From: Acanthococcus lagerstroemiae
Lineage: Eukaryota; Arthropoda; Insecta; Hemiptera; Eriococcidae
NCBI GenBank assembly: GCA_031841125.1
Contig: CM063109.1
Location: 3,386,321-3,450,320 of the forward strand
Direction of reading: 5' to 3'
DNA: 64,000 nt
The notes beneath the pieces were generated by a model, which did no database searches, was not told where the DNA came from, and worked only from the letters and a program-made list of their open reading frames with translations. Within the stretch, counting starts at the first letter, position 1. Each line of letters begins with the position of its first letter. Positions 32,760 to 44,939 of the stretch are shown piece by piece. Made by a program: the position numbers and the translations under genes.

Positions 32760-33371
32760 TTACAGCAATATAGTCTCCTTCAAAATACTCCCACTGTGAC
32801 TTAATACAATTGTGCACTTTAATTTTTCATGCAGTGAAGCACCCAAAAAGTCCTCTGTCGCAAGCCGCTTTAAGACGCATGCGGAATCCTCTTTGATACT
32901 CTCTAGGCGCTTCATGACTTCTTTGAGTTTGGGAAACAGAAATAAGTCAAATTGGGTCCAATTGGGGTAATATATGAATATGGGGGGGGGGAGGGTACAA
33001 TACGTTTGTTTTTTGGAATCATCTTGGCACGCAATTTTCTCTTGCCCAAATCATGGGTTAAAATTAATCGCACGGTTTTGAGATTAATGCCAGTTTTTTC
33101 AGTGACCTCTCTCGTCGTTAGTCTGCGGTTTGCATCCATGAAATGTATCACGCTGCCCATGTTGTCTGCGCTACGGTTAGTTTGTGGTCTACCCTTCCGC
33201 TCATCGTCTTTGAACGTGTCCAGCCCTTCTAGTAACCGCTTTCCTCATTTTTCAACGGCTGATTCCTTGATGGCATCAAGTAAGCTAAAGCTGTTCCATG
33301 ATCTCATTATTCCATTTTCTCGACTTTATCAACAATTTAATGATCCGTCTCTGTTCAGTTAGTTCATTCAT
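32760..33371 (-). pseudogene. mariner-family transposase with the catalytic core deleted
   Basis: The minus strand encodes both ends of a mariner transposase. The N-terminal part begins MNELTEQRRIIKLLIKS (from 33371), continues with stops and a frameshift to FKDDERKGRPQTNRSAD, then the second helix-turn-helix RRLTTREVTEKTGINLKTVR and LTHDLGKRKLRAKMIPK. After about 33005 it jumps to a decayed ppys..pigpn.tyf, then FLFPKLKEVMKRLESIKED (in another frame) and the usual C-terminal end with SILKETILL and a stop at 32760. Intact mariners are about 345 codons; here about 200 remain. Missing is the segment holding the first two catalytic aspartates and the spacing to the third. Frameshifts and stops confirm a dead copy. 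A G10 run (plus strand, 32982-32991) sits at the deletion junction. Terminal inverted repeats could not be identified with confidence. Confidence 0.85.
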
Positions 33372-33510
33372 AACTAAAAATCGGCTCGTCAGTTCACACT
33401 TAATGGAGAAAAAAAAATCGTATGTCCAAAACTACGCGTTCAAATGACTTCAGATTATTACTGGTAACTCTCAAGATATATGAAAACTAGACTTGTACGT
33501 AACTTAATCT
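33372..33510. other. Boundary sequence between mariner remnant and C-rich island
   Basis: No convincing mariner TIR found here. Confidence 0.3.
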
Positions 33511-34640
33511 ACCTAGCGGACCACACGCCAACATCTAATCATCACTTCTCAGCTAGAATGCACGCCAGCATTACCGATGACCCTGGCCAATCCCTTGGTG
33601 CGAGCATACGCAATGAAGACTACCACACCACAGATGATTGCCAGGACTCTCACCATTCCAATATTTTCTAGCTGAGTTCTCTTACTTTGGTAGCACTGAG
33701 TCCCCAACTCTGGCTACAGGTCCAATGAGAGCACCACTCTCTCCCTGCAGTGTCACTAAATGACAGTCAGGCCACCTCCAACCGTGACAGGGTTTGCAAG
33801 GCCCCACTCACTGGTCCGATCAATCTGACCCCCGGTACACCTAGCCCGGCTCCCCTGACCAGAAGCACCGACCGTCTCACACGGCGTCCCCCCTAGATGA
33901 GTTGCATGATAGCTCCATCATCCGACAGCTACCCGACCAACTCCCCTGACTGCTGGTAACCCATCACTCTGGCTATCCACTCACGCAGTCAGGCCCTAGC
34001 CCCTCACGGCTGTCCACGAGGTACTGCCAGTCCGTCGGCTTTCCGTACCATCACATTACCAACCAAGACAACAAGACTTAGGCTACCCCTATACCACAAT
34101 TACCACCTTGGGCCCCTGTGCATCGGCCACGGCAACCACCTTCGTGTACCGATCACAGTCCCATAGGCATCAGGTACGTCAACCAACATTGTCTACCAAT
34201 CCAATCTCTTCGAGGCGACCCTTTCGCCCCTTCAACACTGCTTGTCACTCTCTTACTGAAACCATCATACTGTCCGCTCTATAGTAACGCTAAATAATCT
34301 ATGGCTAATCTAAATAGTGTACGATACCAAGCAGGTCCAGGCCATACTTCGTGAGAAACCACTATACTCAGTGAATAACTCACCTCACTTGTCAACTCGC
34401 GAAATATCTAACTTTTCAATATACTATTTAAAACGCACTATGACACATAGGCTCGCATAGACTCCGATCACTGGACACCATTTAACAATTGTGATAGTCA
34501 CATACTCGTGCTGTAGGATGCGACGACCCTTAGGAGAAAGCAGCCCTCTCATGCCACTTTTCCTTTATATTACCAAACCGGATGTACATTTGTAACGATG
34601 AACATCCACCTTACGCGACCTAGCCTATTCATAAAATCGT
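33511..34640. other. C-rich, G-poor island of unknown origin (possible LTR-retroelement leader on minus strand)
   Basis: For about 1.1 kb the plus strand is rich in C, A and T and poor in G (for example ACCCCCGGTACACCTAGCCC, CGGCGTCCCCCCTAGATGAG), sharply unlike both flanks. No long open frame on either strand. On the minus strand, 34480-34461 reads TGGTGTCCAGTGATCGGAGT, starting TGG as a tRNA primer-binding site would, and TATAAAGG lies about 90 bases upstream of it (near 34573), with a GGTGAGT-type donor site downstream (near 34390). This would fit an LTR element's end and leader, but no second LTR, gag or pol is present, so this is a weak guess. Confidence 0.3.
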
Positions 34641-34814
34641 TCGATCTCTCGCTAGTCAGTTTTGTTACTTTTTTGCGTGTATAAAAAATGGACTCTAAGG
34701 GCTTCTCCGTCTTTACAGGGGTTCTCATTTACGGCGAGAGTAAACGGCGAGTTACCGGCTACAAAATATACTCACATGTGTACAGCTGTTACACGTACAT
34801 ACTCGTTATGCTTT

Positions 34815-34995
34815 AAAGTGTTTTTGGTCCTTTTTGTTGAAATTCCGTCGTTCTTGGTCATTTTAAATCATGCTTAGTTTCGTTTGTTTTTGATTCTTAT
34901 TGATTAGATGTGGTTGAATGTGATTAGATTTAGTCGTTTTTGGTCAATTTTTGTCAGATTTATTAATTTTTAGTATTTTTGGTCATGTTTAGTTT
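34815..34995 (+). repeat. 10-bp-period decayed minisatellite, TTTTTGGTCA theme
   Basis: GTTTTTGGTC, CTTTTTGTTG, AAATTCCGTC, GTTCTTGGTC, ATTTTAAATC and so on follow at 10-base steps, then become looser (TTTAGTCGTT, TTTGGTCAAT, TTTTGTCAGA). Confidence 0.72.
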
Positions 34996-35029
34996 AACTC
35001 GAGGGATTTCTAAAAAATCTCATCGAGTT

Positions 35030-35200
35030 TGAATGTCTGAGTGAGTCTTACTAGGGATGTAGAAAAGTATATCAAATTTATAAATAGTCCTAATCAGTCT
35101 TATTGTGACTGAGAAAGCTCATAATCAGTCTTGGTATTTTACAAATGATTTTTATGTGTCTTCGTCAGTCTTGACGAGTCCGATTTAATAGTGTACTGAG
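35030..35200 (+). repeat. Loose AGTCTT/GTGACT repeat
   Basis: GAGTCTTACT, AGTCCTAATCAGTCTTATTG, AATCAGTCTTGG, TCAGTCTTGACGAGTC recur irregularly. Similar phrases (GTCTTGACGA) at 39770-39890. Confidence 0.5.
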
Positions 35201-35925
35201 AAGACAATAAAATCTTTGAAAATTACAGAATCTCAACGAAGCTCGATTCAGTTTTAAAGTATTTCATGTATCAGAAACTTGGTAGATCTTGATAAGTGCT
35301 ACTTAATAAGAGTCCTTAAGAATTGCAACATAGTCCCAGCGTCATCGTTGCGTAAAGTTGGTTCAGTATAACGCGAAGAAAAACTGGACTACACATATAT
35401 TGGAATTTAAACTTACACTAGAATGCGCTGAAAAATCATCTGTACGGGTGAAAATGAATGAGTGATCATGTGTACTTTCAAATAGAAGAACTGCTATCTT
35501 CCCAAAGGTTAAAAAAAGAAAAGAAAAAAAAGAAGAGTAAAAATGATTCTACCTGTAGAACTGATTAAAATTCAATGTTTTGATGATGATGCAGTTAAAT
35601 TTAGGACACATTTTCTTTGAAAGTGACTTTCTAATCGATTTCATGATAGTTGAAGTTTGCTACAGGCTGACGGTAAAGCATAGATGATCACTCACACATA
35701 TACAGGGTTGTCAACACTTGAAACTTTAAGTTTAAATCCCAATTGATTCTTTGAAACATGTTTAAGACTGATTAAGGCTCTTTAGATTTTAGGTGTAGGC
35801 TCACTTCAGGTGTAATAAATCTTCTTCAAGAATATTGACGAGTGCGTCATCTAAAATAAAAATACTTGACTTTCGTTTGACTTATTGATTTGTAAAATGT
35901 GTGATTGATTTCGGCTTGAACGCTT
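35201..35925. other. Unique AT-rich stretch
   Basis: Nothing recognised. Confidence 0.3.
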
Positions 35926-36045
35926 GGTTGTTGACCTTTCTGATCAGATTTTGGCGGATTTAATAATTTTGATTTTGGATCATTTTTGGTCGTGTTTGAT
36001 CGTTGTTGGTTGTCTTTAGTCTTATTGTGTTAAAGTTTTCTCTGT
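35926..36045 (+). repeat. Decayed repeat, TTTTGGTCGTG theme
   Basis: TTTCTGATCAG, GATTTTGGCGG, TTTTGGATCA, TTTTTGGTCGTG, TTTGATCGTTG and TTGGTTGTCTTTAGTC at about 10-base spacing. Confidence 0.6.
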
Positions 36046-38077
36046 CTTTTTTATTAGAATTTTGACAAATTAGGTTCCCTACGATTCAAATTAGCTTCTA
36101 GACTTGTTTCTGAAATAGGTTATTTCAACAAGAAGTGGGACATACTTCAGCTTTGCTGCATTCTGGTATCGTCGGTTTCTGAAAATTAGAAAATTATCTG
36201 CAGCTCCTGAAGTTGTTTAATAAAGCATGCAGAATCATTAATAAAATCCCGGTGTGTGGATCAGAAAAATGTTTGAGTCATACGAAAACTTCAAATTTTC
36301 TTAAAAGTTTCAGCAAAGAAATTGTATTTTCCCCCTCAAGTCGTCCTCCCCTTCTCCTTCATATATTTTCGGTCTCTCAGAGTGCTTCTATTAAGCTCCA
36401 ATGAATGATGACAATTTCCTTTTACATAGGACAGTTTTCAGAGGAATCGTCCATTCCTCATAATGATAATGACTTGATGAAACAAAAAGGCTGGTCCAAA
36501 AAATTTCATCCTCCGAGGGGGCTGAGATATTACAGCTACCCCACGGGTGGTTGTCAAGTTCAATATTGTATACGTAAATCTGAAGTTAGGCAAGTTCCCT
36601 CAGCTGTGGAAGTGTACCTCTGAAATAAAGAAATTATCCTGAAAAACGTATTTTCTTTGTTTCTTCTTTCGAACTTTTCGAATTCCTGACCTTTAACGCC
36701 GAAAATAGATTGGCGTTTGGTGCACCGAAAATGAAAACAATCAGTCGCCATTCTTATATTTCTCTTGTACTCAACAAATGGCCAAAATCTCACGCCTGAA
36801 ATAATTTCCCGTTTCTTTCTTTGTATCCGGAAATACTATAGCGTCATTTCTTTTTTTTTGTTCGATAAACTTGATTGAAACAGATAACCGCGCATTCCGT
36901 TTAGGTCTCCAGAAATACGAGAACATAGGGCAACTGAAAAGTTGTAAAGTCCGGCACGGAACTCCCAGTCATACGACGACATCGGAGAGCGGGGTAAGAA
37001 AACTTTTTAAAAGCTGAAATTTAAGACGATGTAGAAGTTTATTTCGAGATTTGCTCGTAACACATTTTCGATGCTTTATTCCAAATTCTTACACCAGTAT
37101 CCATTCGGTTGCCAATAGGTTTAACAACTTCCACGTCGTTTCTATATTGATATAGGTCTTGTTTTCGGGGTCCAATTTGTTTTCGGTATAGAGAACAAAA
37201 AATTTTATGGCCGGTCGGTTTCGAAAGAAAAATTTTCTCGTAAGTTAGTTTCGCGGAAATAAAATACCGGACTTCCGTCCTTTTTTCGTTCGTGTTTTAC
37301 GAGATAAACTGGAATTCTTTTTAATTTTGTAGATTAAAATTGAAACATTTTCTTTTTAGAACACGAACAAACGCTGACGAAGTATTTTTACGAGGGCTTC
37401 TTTTCATTTATTGTATACAGCCGCGAATTTCAGAACTATCAAATGAATTCTATTATTTCCTAAATTATTGGGGTCGGAAAAAATTAATATCATTCTTGAA
37501 TCGTGTCATAAGGAGTGTCTCTACTTACTAGTGCAGGTAAAATTATATCGACTAAAGCTAACTCATAATTAGGTATAGTTGTGAGCCTCGCTGCTGAAAA
37601 TTTTTTCGGAACAGTATACTATGATGTCTTAAAATGTTAGCGAGTATAGAGTACCAAGAAAGTTGTTTTCTCTGACTTTCAAATTTCAGTACTGGCAATG
37701 AACCGTAATTTCTGAGTGTTAGTAATATTTACTTAGCTAGCCCGTTTATAAATTTGGACAGCTGCTTAGGAGACGAGAAAAAGAACTCATCAAACTTGTT
37801 GAACCTTAAAATGGAAATCACTCTGCGGTACCCTGTGCAAGTCCCTCATAATATACATAAAGCAAGTGAAATTTTCGATGTTTAACATGTACATATACTA
37901 AAAATTAAGACAAATTTTGAAAGTCGAAATGAAGGTTGGTCTTGCGGTAATTTCGATCAACTTTGAAAGTTGTCACAGGCATGCCAAGAGCTGGGTTGTT
38001 ATTTTCTTAGTTTCATTTTCAGCGGGATGCGATACGATACCATTTAAGACTTTCCAATACACTTACAGAAGTTAAGA
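36046..38077. other. Unique DNA, no gene seen
   Basis: Frames up to 77 codons, none recognisable. CpG is somewhat higher at 36650-37300. Confidence 0.35.
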
Positions 38078-38199
38078 GTACCCAATTTCAATTCTGGGTC
38101 TGAAAACATTTGTCTTTGTTTGTATTTCATTTGAACACGATTGTATACACAATTATTTGGTTTACATATAGTCCTCTCTTAACTTACGAGGGGGGGGGG
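38078..38199 (+). repeat. Left arm of a long inverted repeat, ends in G10
   Basis: It runs GAGTACCCAATTTCAATTCT ... TTTGAACACGATTGTATACA ... TCTTAACTTACGAG plus G-run (38190-38199). Its reverse complement lies at 39130-39268, with a 15-base insertion and a few mismatches. Confidence 0.88.
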
Positions 38200-39129
38200 T
38201 GTAAAATAGTTTTCAACCCTCAAAATTTCGACACTTTTCGATCACAAAATTCGTTTCATTTATTGACATACTTTTGATTCCTATTTCGGCCTATATTTAA
38301 TTAAGCAATTCCTTCGCGATAAAACTCTGCTCGATGTTTTCTTTCGAAATACGTACAGACGCCAATAAGAATCTAAATTGTTTCAGTTTCATCAACATTC
38401 ATACTTATGTTGTGATTATTCTCTTTTTTATGATTACTTCTGGCTTCCAAAAATTATAACTGACCATGCAGTTCTTATATTTTCGATTCGTTCTCCCTCC
38501 TTTGGATGACGGAAAATTTTGGTTAACTTCGGAAGCGATGCTACTGAACGAGAGCGTAATCGTTGGACTAGGGCTGTAAGAATAAGTCGATGGAAACATT
38601 ATTTGTTCCGCAGATATTTGGATAATTACTCCATGATCATATTGTCAAATATTACACCGTTTTAAAGTAAAGTTGATCTCAATTATTTAGCCCGGAATCC
38701 AGCGGTTACAGGGGGAGTCGACTGATAAGTATACAACTAACTATCATTTCTCAAATACAATTGCGAAGCCTCCAATGAAGCCATCTAGCGAGACCAAAAA
38801 AGTATCAGAGAGATGGTAGGCTAAAGAGTGAGATTTATTGTCCTTTCTGAGCAAGACTGTAGGCCTACTATTGGTGCACGGCTATGGGTACTTCGTAACC
38901 TTCTAGTCCTTCATTATCTACCATGAAATGAGACGTCGATTTTAATTGTAACTCATTAAGGCCGATGAGAAGTTTTCACTCTCTATGTTGGTCTGAAAAT
39001 AATTGTATTTTTTTCTATACATTTGTACACCCTATTATCTCCTTTGTACAGAACCATTCACATGTTTGCGGTGAAGGGAGAAGAAGGCCATTGTATTTGA
39101 GAAATGATAATTGGTTGCATACTTATCAG
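38200..39129. other. Spacer between inverted-repeat arms
   Basis: About 930 bp with no frame over 64 codons and no transposase similarity. If the arms are transposon ends this spacer would be cargo; nothing in it supports that. Confidence 0.35.
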
Positions 39130-39268
39130 CCCCCCCCCCTCGTAAGTTGAGAGAGGATTATATGTGAACGAAATAATTGTGTATACAATCGTGTTCAAAT
39201 AAAATACGTTCAAATGAAATACAAACAAAAACAAATGTTTTCAGACCCAGAATTGAAATTGGGTACTG
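39130..39268 (-). repeat. Right arm of the long inverted repeat, starts with C10
   Basis: C-run 39130-39139, then TCGTAAGTTGAGAGAGGATT ... TTTTCAGACCCAGAATTGAA-attgggtac. Same unit type as the array that follows, so the left arm is most simply an inverted unit of that array. Confidence 0.88.
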
Positions 39269-39695
39269 TTCCCATCAGCTAGAATCACCCTTCATAACTC
39301 AGGTAGGGGTGTTTACGACTGAAATAATCTGTGTAAAAACGTGTACAAAAAATATAAACAATAAATTGTTTTCAGACTTTAAATCGGAAGTAGGGTTATA
39401 CCATCGATCAGCTTCCTCTTCCATGACTTAGGAGGTGGTTGTATATGTATAAACGAAATGATTGTATTTACAAACGAATGCAATCGTTTTCAAACTTAAA
39501 ATCAGAAGTGGGTGGTATTCCATTTCGCCGCACTCCTGTAACTTTTTTTTTCTAAAATAACTGGAGGTAGAAGGTGTTGCGCAGAAACAAGATAATCGTA
39601 TGTACAAACAGAAACAAAAACATATAGTTGAGTCGGAAAATTCAGTAGAGGGTGTTACAGCAAAATGTGCCCATTATCGACTATTGATTAATAAT
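39139..39695 (+). repeat. Four-unit decayed tandem array, unit about 130-150 bp
   Basis: Units begin near 39139, 39290, 39420 and 39545. Each has a 'naanactnaggnggtngtgt' opening, AAACGAAAT(A/G)ATTG, a TTTTCAGAC(t)/AAACTTAAAATC(A/G)GAAGT core, and a (c)ccatc-type pyrimidine end. A unit of this family at 20301-21160 is split by the TIR element. Confidence 0.75.
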
Positions 39696-39754
39696 AGGAT
39701 CTTGACAAGTATATATTTTTAAAGTATTTATAACAAATTTTATCAGGCATTGTT

Positions 39755-39895
39755 CAGTATAATCTGATCGAGTCTTGAAGAGTCGGCACGAATCTCAGTG
39801 ATTTGAGAAGGCATATCTTTATCAGTTTTAACTGATATTCTTGAGCCTGACGAGTTATTACAGTCTTGACGAATTACCAGCGAGTTTCAACTATC
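39755..39895 (+). repeat. Loose AGTCTTGACGA repeat
   Basis: CGAGTCTTGAAGAGTCGGCA, ATCAGTTTTAACTG, GAGCCTGACGAGTTATTACAG, TCTTGACGAA. Decayed, about 10-base steps. Confidence 0.5.
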
Positions 39896-41910
39896 CTCAT
39901 GCATGTAAAATAAACCTGACCTGCTTCAATATAGAAAAAATTAGAAAAATCTTAAAATTCCTGATTCGGTAGTTCCGAGTACGGGACGACTTAATAGCTT
40001 AAATGGAGATTTCATTGACAAGCTAAATAGTTTTTCCAATCGGCTTGGTAATAAATTTTCCAACTTTTCAAAGCGCAGCTACTTGAAAATGTATTTGTTG
40101 GAAAATTCGCTTTGGGTTAAAATGTTTCTGGTGAGACAGTTTCGATGCGGAAGATGTTAAGGCTAGTCGAGAGTTTTTCCGAGTTGGGCAGTTGTTTCGC
40201 GTTGACAGATGGCGTCCTTTTGCTTATTTGCTGTATTATATTTTCTTTTAAAAGTGGGTCAGCTCACTTACATTCTTGAATCAGACGGGATTAGGTGTTA
40301 CGTTGTGTCCCCCTGTGAGGGGAAATCTAGAAATCTCTGAACGTTAACTTCGTCTTATCGAGATACTGTTCCCATCCGACCCGTCTTTCAAGACAACACA
40401 CTCGTTTAACTTTTTATTATGGAAATTCGCCATTTCTTCAAGAGACGGGAACTTGAGAATCCGTACTTCAGAATTGGCAAAATGAATCGGTATATTTTTG
40501 AGGGCGATAGCGCTCTATGTATAAAAATACCTATCTATCTATTTATCTAACCTATCTATTCCGAACTCGAAGCAAGCAGTCGATTTCGTTAAAATTTAAA
40601 GGCAGTTAGAAACATCCTCTCGTTATATTATGATCAAGACCCGAGCTACCATTTTTTTGAAGTTTCTTAGCGGAAGGGGAGAAGGGAGGTCGATCGTTAA
40701 GTGCTTACTAAAATAAAACATTCCGATTGAAACCTTGAAAAAAAGTTACTTTTACAATTTTTCTGCCTAGGTTCTAAAATTTACCCAGTGCTGATTTTTC
40801 AAGCAACATTAGGCACTTTCCTCCCGTCGCTGTCGCCCTAGTTATGGCGTTTCTCAAAATTTTTCGAAATTATATTGTTCCTTTATCACGGACTAGTGTG
40901 ACCCCTAACATCGCTGTTCAACTTGACGTTTCATTAACTATTGACAACAAAGAATGACAGGAAAAAAAAAGAAGAAAAAACAGCGAAATTTTTTGAAGAA
41001 CAAGCACGATATGTATGTACGTAGAGGATCGACTGTAAGGAGTAATCGAGTGGATATTTTATCTGTGCTGATCTCGGTCAGCATAGTATGCCCCTTCAAA
41101 ATAAATAGCTTGGCCAATTTTTGTACCGCGTCGACTACTTCTGTACAAACAATTCTGAAAATAAATATTATCAACGTATGTAGGCAACAGAAAATATGGT
41201 TCAATAAGTCGTTTCAAACAATTATGGATAGGCGCGGACACAGTGAAAAGAGTTAGTGGGTAATTAGCATGAAACTAAAAAAAGTTCGCTAATTCTTCAT
41301 TTCCGCTTAGAAAATTTGTGTAACTACGTGGCTATGTCATTAGTTTGAACCCCCAGATCGATGCTTTTGTAAGGTAATTACGAACGAATTACAAAATACA
41401 TTTTGTGAACCACAATTTGGGCTGAAAAAGTTTTTTCCACAAGTATGATACTTATCAAAATTTGAAAAGAAGGAACTTGCTTTCGGGTTCAGTACACTTT
41501 GGCTCGTACAAGAATAAAGCTTCACGTCGATCGCTAGGAACTTCTTGTACGAAATGATCAGGGATTTTTGTTTTCACTACATTATTCCTCCGACTAATTT
41601 TCTTATGCAAGTTTGTTTCTTTAGGAATGTGAATGTATTTCCCTGGAGATCGCATAGAAATTTGGCACATGTGCTAAATATGGCAACTTGCCCCATTTTG
41701 ACTAGTTGGAAAAATTAATACGATGTAAAATGGTAAAATAAAACGATGAAAATTGGCTGCACTATTCTAGTTTTAATGCCTAATAATAAAATACTCCCAA
41801 GAAGCCCGAAAGTTTTAGAAGAAAAAAATTAGCAGTGTAAAGGAGGGAACTAAAAGAAATATGGGGGGGGATACTCAATTATAGTAATAGTAATAAACTT
41901 AAAACTAAAT
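39896..41910. other. Unique DNA with simple repeats
   Basis: A CTAT-type microsatellite at 40528-40560 (tatctatctatttatctaac). No recognised gene; the frame of 100 codons at 40954-41256 overlaps an 88-codon frame on the other strand. G8 run at 41863-41870. Confidence 0.35.
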
Positions 41911-42480
41911 CTAGGATATCCGTTTATCCGCGGCAGGACGGCGTCGGGCGGAAATCCGGCTCGACGACGAACTATTTACCTTTAATCGAAGAATAAAATC
42001 ACGCCTGAGTATTAAATTCCCTAACTGACCATATATACTATGATATAAATTACGTAACTTAACGGGGTGCGACTAATCATAGTTCGCCTGTTCCTGGTCC
42101 GGCTTCCTAGCAGACCAACGACGGGAGCACCGTCGTACTCCCTCGGCCCCGTGCGAACCCTTAGAACTGAGATTCCATCAGCGGCCCAGCCCCACGTACG
42201 TAATCTCTCTCACCAACTCACACCAGAGTACGGCTAGCCGCGACATCTCAGCGGGAGTGTACGATATTGCCTGAGCCAGGCTAATCGCCTGCAACTCCGC
42301 ATAGTAGCTTCCATTCGGCATTCCACTCACTTAAGAGCAAAGTAAGCTGGTTCTTACCGAACCAGCGTTACAAGACAGTAGTGTCGATCGAGCACTGATC
42401 TGTGAGTTTCTTGGTAACATTATCGTATCTAATTACTGTAACATTAATAACCAATCGCAGGGGTATACTCAATAAAAGAC
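41911..42480. other. GC-rich, C-biased island of unknown origin
   Basis: A sharp rise in C and CpG (GGCAGGACGGCGTCGGGCGG near 41933, CCTCGGCCCCGTGCGAACCC near 42141) between AT-rich flanks. No open frame of note. Composition recalls the island at 33511-34640, but no alignable segment was found between them. Confidence 0.35.
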
Positions 42481-44930
42481 CCACATAAAGTGTGTACACT
42501 TACCCTAGGTACGGGAACCACCGCAACACAAAATTATACCAAGTATATCGTAAATTTGCACAAGTCAGTAATGCACATAGAAAATTTGTATCCGCACAAA
42601 TAAACTACACAAAAGCTGACTGACAATTTGCATCAATCGAGAGAACAATTTTCGATCGAGCTATCCGAACAACCCATATTGTTCACCCCCTCGCTTTAGA
42701 AACAAGTTGCTATTCATTTTGACTTTCTTCAACTTCCGGTGCATTAGCGAAGTTGAGTAGCCGCAGTTTTTACCTTTGAGAGGTCAACGAGGTCAGCTTG
42801 AGAGGAAATGATAAATGCAAAGGGGTACCTAAATTACTAGACGCGGGTGTTACCAAAATATTTCTTACAGTAGCGATAGTTATGGAAACTTCCTTTCTTC
42901 TCTGATTTAACTAAGCAAAAAGTAACTGATTAGGGACTTACCTTATTCTATTTTCCGAACTATTTATCTATTATTTAATTCGCGCATTGTTTGAAGGTTA
43001 ATAACGTTTATATTTTTCAAATCCAATGGATTCTCGAAGTAGAACAAAATATAGACAGCGTTGCTAAATGATTAACTGAATTTTATATTCACTTTAGAAA
43101 TCAGGAGATCAGCTCCTGGTGGTGACATTTGGCACATCTGCCCAACTGTCCCGATATACCCTCGTGATCGTCTATGTGGTCTACCATGCTCGTCGTCGAG
43201 TAAACTTTTAGGCACCTGTGTCGCACTTCACTGATACCAGCGGAATAGGAGTCTGCGAAATTATTTGCTGAAGTGCATAGTATACGTATATTCGCTGCTC
43301 ATTCGTCAACTTTTCTTCACGTGTACATAATAGATCTCGCTTTTTCTCCAGTTTCGTGTTTTTGGGACACCGCCGCCATCATCGCCGTCTAAATTGCGGA
43401 ATATTTAATAATAATAGAATGTCCGGAAATTATTTAACGTTATCGCGTTTCCATTAATTTCAGCAACAACACTGCGCCAAGCTAGCCAAGTTTTTTGAAC
43501 AAAGTTTTTCAAATACCCATTTATGCCCCATTTCAAGTCCTGTAACTACTGACTGTAAGTTGAAACTTTCACGTTGATCCCGCAATTGGTAAACGAGTTT
43601 TTCGTTTTCGTGTTCACATCGTCGATGGTAACCCGAAGATGCTTTTTTTCACCCTTCGCTTTTTTCTTTCTCCTTTGCCAATACTCGGCGCGCATAAATT
43701 AAATTAGCCCGTGTTTTACTATTTGTTCCATTTTTGTTTGTTCCTTAATTACTTTTGCTTTCTCCGTTTCATGCTAATTGAAGGACGTAGATGGTCGGCG
43801 CGGGCAAATGCTGGGCTACTAAGAAGCTGAGACCGAATTTTCCGGCCGAAATATTTTTTGTTGTTCACGAAAAGGACTGTAAACTGAAATGGGTAGATGC
43901 GAATCTTAAACCTTTTCGCTAGGTGGAATTTAAGATTATGTGTGGCGTGTTTATATTCTCGATTGTTTTATAAGAGTAGGGAAATAAATAAATTTGTAAA
44001 ACAATTAATGGATAACCTGCATCAGGGCGGTGTTAGTTACAGGAGAGGGGAGGAGTGTTGAACCTCCCTCCTCTGAAGTGGAGAAAATTACATTTTTTCC
44101 CTTAAATTTATCGAAGAAATGAAAATTCTTCGTTCTCTCTATTCAAAAACAGTGTTTTGTGAACCAGTGCCGTTATTAACTCAGGGTTCAGAAATCAGTT
44201 TGAGGCAAGATAATAATTTCACCTGCCAAATTTCGGCAAGTGAGTAAAAAGATGAAGGAGTAAGCTCTTTACCTTGATTTTTATGCTTGAACTAGAAAAA
44301 TGAAGTTTTCTAGAGAAGGTGAAGCTCTATATGCTCTCTGACGCTACGCGGAGGGATTAAAAATTCATTTTCTCGAATGAAATTGATTGTAAAACATCTC
44401 AGGCTCTCATCCTTATCAACTTAATATGATGTTTGCGAAACTTTAATTCCATTAAATTTTTCGAGTGTTGAAAGAAGTGCTATGAGATGCGATTGAGGAT
44501 ATTCGTAGCAAATTGGCAACAGCGTTTATGAAGGTCATGATTAACCAGTTGTGTGTTGAGTTTATATAGAGTTGATCGTGATTCTTGAGTCTTGTCTTCT
44601 AAAAACGTATGAAATGAGAAAAGCAATCGGTTATGCATAATAGATATTGCCAGTAGCGGATTCAGAAATCAGTCTTGTGAGAGGCAATGCAGAATACGTA
44701 AAAATTTTATGGTTTTGCTTCCTTCGCTTCCTGAAAATTTGTTAGAAGTACCCCCCCCCTTGTCGTGAAAAATTAAAGGACTTTCCAAAATTTGTTGTCA
44801 AATTTTGCAGTCCGCTAGATTTTGGACTGGCCGACAATATTTGGAGAATTTTCAACGTTCATTATTATAGCATTTCATTTTTTAATAACCAAATTTCTCA
44901 ATCTTCAGTGTTCATGCGAGAAATCTTTTC
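42481..44930. other. Unique DNA, CpG-richer at 43.1-43.8 kb
   Basis: No frame of interest, which is itself unusual over 2.4 kb. C9 run at 44751-44759. Confidence 0.35.
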
Positions 44931-44939
44931 GAATATCCT

